The notes under the pieces were generated by a model that did not search any database, was not told the origin of the DNA, and saw nothing but the letters and a program-made list of their open reading frames with translations. From assembly GCF_047511655.1 (NCBI RefSeq), contig NC_133386.1, positions 79,735,501 through 79,799,500 on the forward strand: 64,000 nucleotides of DNA. The letters are read 5' to 3'. The translations under genes and the position numbers were made by a program. Numbering within the stretch: the first letter of the stretch is position 1; every line of letters begins with the position of its first letter. This stretch comes from Castor canadensis. Its lineage: Eukaryota > Chordata > Mammalia > Rodentia > Castoridae. Shown here piece by piece: positions 60,640-64,000 of this stretch.

Positions 60640-61191
60640 TAAAATTTTATTGTGCTGGGTGGGAGTACATTGTGGCACTTACAAAAGTTCTAACAATGTA
60701 TCAGATATACTTGAATTTACCCACTCCACCATTCTCCTTTATTCTCCCCTTCCCAATTCCAGGGACAGTTTCAACAGCTATCATTTTACCATTTACATAC
60801 ATGTGTACACAATATCTTCACTATATTCACCCTTCCATGCCCTTTCCCCACTTCCTTCATCCTCCCACTGGTACCAACCCCCTCCCCCAGGCAGGACCTG
60901 TTCTGCCCTGCTGTTCTTCAATTTGTTCAAACATTTTTGTTTGTTTAAGATAGCTACACAAGGAGTTTCCTTGTGACATTTCCCTGTATGTATAATGTAT
61001 ATGTACATTGCATGCATAATAGATACATATATTGCTATATAATACATACATATATTCCATATATGTATTATAATCCAAATTGGTTCATTTTTCTTCTTTC
61101 TATCTTAGTCCGCTTCTTGTGGTGGTTCAACAGGTTTAAAAATCTGTATTCATTCTTACATAGAGATAGTACATCAACCATATTCACCTTC

Positions 61192-61261
61192 TTAACTTCC
61201 TTCTTTTTTTAAAATTATTGAATATATCATTTTTAATGCATATTATTAACTTCCTTCTTTT
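61192..61261. repeat. 16-bp direct repeats flanking a 38-bp AT-rich insert within the LINE-1
   Basis: TTAACTTCCTTCTTTT occurs at 61192-61207 and 61246-61261. The 38 bp between them is not expected L1 sequence, while the flanks join naturally. Confidence 0.85.
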
Positions 61262-61843
61262 ATCTTCCCCCTCTTGTATGTGACTTCCCCTTAGCATGAC
61301 CTGTTTTTCGTAATATTGCTGTATTTGTATTGGGTCTATATTCCGCATATGAAAGAAAACATGCGGATTTTGCCCTCTGAACCTGGCTACCTTCATTTAA
61401 GATGATGTTCTCCAGTTTCATCCATTTACCTGCAAAGGACAAAATCTCATTTTTCTTTGTGGCTGAATAAAATTACATTGTATATAAATACCACATTTTC
61501 TTAATCCATTCATGAGTAGTGGGGCTGTTTCCATAGCTTACCTATTGTGAATAATGCTGCAATAAACATGGGTGTGCAGGTGCTTTTATTGTAACCTGAC
61601 TTACATTCCTTCAGATATATTCCTAGAAGTAGTATTGCTGGATCATATGGCAGTTCTATTTTTAGTTTTTGAGGATCCTCCATACTGTTTTCCACAGGGT
61701 TGTGCTAATTTACATTCTCATCAGCAGTGTATGAGGGTTCCTTTTTCCCCACATCCTTGACATTTGTTGTTGTTTCTGTTCTTGATGGTAGCCATCATAA
61801 CGGGAATGAGGTAGAATATTAGCATGGTTTGGGTTTGCATTTC

Positions 61844-62015
61844 CTGTAATTCTCTTTTTGTGTTGGGTCATTGTCCAGTTTTGGGATGACTGTAATACTT
61901 GCTTCCTAGAATGAGTTTGGCAGTGTTTCTTCCCTTTCTTTTTCATGGAAAAGTTTGAAAAATGTTGGTATTATTTCCTTAAAGATCTGGTAGAATTAAG
62001 CAGTTAATCTGTCAG
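61844..62015 (-). repeat. Duplicated reverse-transcriptase segment inserted in LINE-1 ORF2 C-terminal region
   Basis: 61844-62015 is a near copy of 63700-63865 in the same orientation (shared runs include 'gtgttgggtcattgtccagt', 'gaatgagtttggcagtgtt' and 'ctggtagaattaagcagt'). It sits between 'gggtttgcattt' and 'ctagggatattgagcatttc', which are adjacent in ordinary L1 elements apart from a few bases. Confidence 0.9.
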
Positions 62016-64000
62016 GCTAGGGATATTGAGCATTTCTTCATGTGTTTCTTAGGCATTTGAGTTTCTTCCTTTGAAAAAGCTCTGTTCAGATCATTTGCCC
62101 CTTTCTTCACTGAATCATTGATGATTTGGGAGTTTAGTTTTTTGTGCTCCCTGTATATTCTGGTTATCAGTCCTTTATCAGATGGATAGCTGGCAAAGAT
62201 TTTCTCCCATTCTGTGGGCAGCCTCTTCAATTTAGAGACCATTTCTTTTGCTGTGCAGAACTTTTTAATTTCATGTCTTCTCATTTGTCAATCCTTTCTC
62301 TTAGTTGCTGAGCCACTTGAGTTTTGTTTAGAAAGTCCATGCGTATGCCTCTTAATTCCAATTTATTCCCTGAATTAGCTTCACAGTTTTGGGTCTCATA
62401 TTAAATTCCTTAATCCACTTTGAGTTGGTACTTGTACAGGGTAAAAGACATGGATCTAGATTCAGTTTTCTGCATGCAGATATACAGTTTTTCCAGAAAA
62501 ATTTGTTGAAGAGACTGTCTTTTCTCCATCATGTTTTTTTAACCTTTTTCAAAAATTAGGTGGGTGTAGCTGTGTGGATTCATATCTGGGTTTTCTATTC
62601 TTTTCCACTGGTCTTCATATCTATTTTTGTACCAGTATCATTCTGTTTTTACTGTTATGATTCTATAGTATAGTTTGAAGTTGGGTATTGTGACACCTTC
62701 AGCATTACTCTATTTGCTCAGGATTCCCTTGGCTCTTCATGGTCTTTTGTGCTTCTAAATGAACTTTAAGGTAATGTTTCAATCTCTGTGATGTATGACA
62801 TTGGAATTTTGAAGGGAATTGCATTGATCATGTAGATTGCGTTTCATAATATAGCCATTTTCACAATATTGATTCTACCAATCCTTGAGCATCAAGATCT
62901 TTCCATCTTTTATAGTCTTCTTTGATTTCTTTCTTCAGTGGCTTACAGTTTTCCTTATGGAGGTCTTTCACAACCTTTTTTTACTCCTAGGAATTTTATT
63001 GTTTCTGAGGCTATTATAAATGGAACTATTTTGCTATATTCTTTCTCAGTCTGTTCATTGTTGGTGGATATAATGGCTACTGATTTTTGTACTTTGATTT
63101 TGTATCCTGCTGCTTTACTGAGGCTTTTTATGGTGTCTAGGAGTTTTTTGGTGGAGTTTTGGGAACTTTTAGATATAAGATCACTTCATCTGCAAATAGG
63201 GATAGTTTGACTACTTCCTTTCCAATTTGTATTCCTTGTATTTCTTCTTCTTGCTTTAATGCTCTGGCTGGGAAATCCAAGACTATGTTGAATAGGAGTG
63301 GAAAGAGTGGACACCCTTGTTTCATTGCTGAATTTAGAAGAAAAGGTTTCAGTTTTCCCCCATTTAGTATGAGATTGGCTATAGGCTTGTTGTATTTAGC
63401 CTTTATGATGTTGAGGTATATTCCTTCTATTCCTAGTTTCATCTGAGCTTTTATCTTGAAAGGATGTTGAATTTTATCAAAGGTTTTTTCTGCATTTATT
63501 AAAATGATCATGTGGTTTTGGTCTTTGCTTCTGCTAATATGCTGTATAGCATTTAATGATCTGCATGTATTGAACCATTCTGGCATCTCTGGGATAAAAC
63601 AGTCCTGGATCATGGTGTGTGATCTTTTTATGCTGTTCAATTCAGTTTGCCAATATTTTGTTGAGGATTTTTGTGTATATGTTCATTAAAGAGATTGGTC
63701 TGTAATTCCCTTTCTGTGTTGGGTCATTGTCCAGTTTTCTGTAATACTTGCTTCATAGAATGAGTTTGGCAGTGTTCCTTCTCTTTCTTTTTCATAGAAA
63801 AGTTTGAAGAATGTTGGTATTAGTTCTTTAAAGTTCTGGTAGAATTAAGCAGTGAATCTGTCAAGTCCTGGACTTATCTGTTTTGGAAGACTATTGCTAC
63901 TTCAATTTTGTTACTTGTTATAGATCTGTTTTGATGATTAATATCCTCTTGGTTCAATTTTGGATGGTCATATGTGTCTAGAAATTTGTTCATTTCTTCT

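Larger units (their letters stand above)
60640..64000 (-). mobile_element. LINE-1, 3' half (reverse), runs off the right edge; ORF2 broken
   Basis: Reading right to left, the window enters ORF2 in the reverse transcriptase domain (63640-63137: [48 protein letters not shown]). It continues through the C-terminal region (62284-62012: [34 protein letters not shown]; 61695-61510: IELPYDPAILLLGIY, CTPMFIAALF) into a 3' UTR that is pyrimidine-rich on the + strand (60640-61250). The frame has several stops and shifts. The reverse transcriptase shows INAEK where IDAEK is usual, and FADE where FADD is usual, so catalytic acids are lost. A 172-bp foreign segment (61844-62015) and a small AT-rich insertion (61208-61245) interrupt it. 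It is immobile on its own. Confidence 0.95.

Noticed and set aside
63159..63446. 95-codon + strand frame over the LINE-1
   Set aside because: Antisense shadow of ORF2.

Overview
The window is a gene-poor, AT-rich stretch of a mammalian nuclear genome. It holds no complete host gene with introns that I can recognise. The repeat content points to a rodent. There are composite SINEs joining a 7SL/B1-like part to a tRNA/ID-like part whose 3' end reads close to GAGTTCAAACCCCAGTACC, rodent-style MaLR LTRs, and a long LINE-1 with a pyrimidine-rich (on the + strand) 3' UTR. The SINE wording resembles what I know from Castorimorpha (beaver, kangaroo rat), with beaver the best guess. That placement is an inference and could not be tested here.

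Layout. From 0 to 1.5 kb there is a full-length processed pseudogene of cofilin-1 (minus strand) with a 14-bp target-site duplication. From 1.7 to 30 kb lies a patchwork of old repeats: MIR, L2, MER20/MER5-type DNA elements, L1M fragments, MLT1-class LTRs, a rodent-type MaLR LTR, a probable ERV LTR (28.4-29.0 kb), several SINEs and simple repeats. At 30.5-31.1 kb a retrocopy of SEC61B (minus strand) with a completely open 96-codon frame sits inside an L2 element, flanked by an 18-bp near-perfect target-site duplication. From 31 to 38 kb there are further LTR and LINE fragments, an L1 3' UTR nested in a MaLR LTR, and short tandem repeats. About 38.6-43.3 kb holds L1M sequence in minus orientation, including about 4 kb of ancient ORF2-type sequence interrupted by three tRNA-like SINEs. 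About 43.5-44.1 kb is a SINE cluster. From 44 to 54 kb I recognise very little. From 54 to 57.4 kb there is an LTR-rich block: two MaLR LTRs facing opposite ways, one ERV LTR with a poly(A) signal, and one ERVL/MLT2-like LTR. From 60.6 kb to the right edge runs a minus-strand LINE-1 whose ORF2 is dead and which carries an internal 172-bp duplication of its own reverse-transcriptase region.

The only coding potential worth following is the SEC61B retrocopy, and with lower confidence a possible orphan terminal exon at 3.3-3.5 kb. Most other open frames are 60-130 codons, have no recognisable family, and are what chance gives in 64 kb of AT-rich DNA. I found no CRISPR array, tRNA or rRNA gene, or undescribed multi-gene system. 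The most unusual structures are the LINE-1 self-duplication and the intact SEC61B retrocopy. Repeat family names come from recall of consensus sequences, so family-level calls are firmer than subfamily calls and boundaries are usually good to 10-30 bp.
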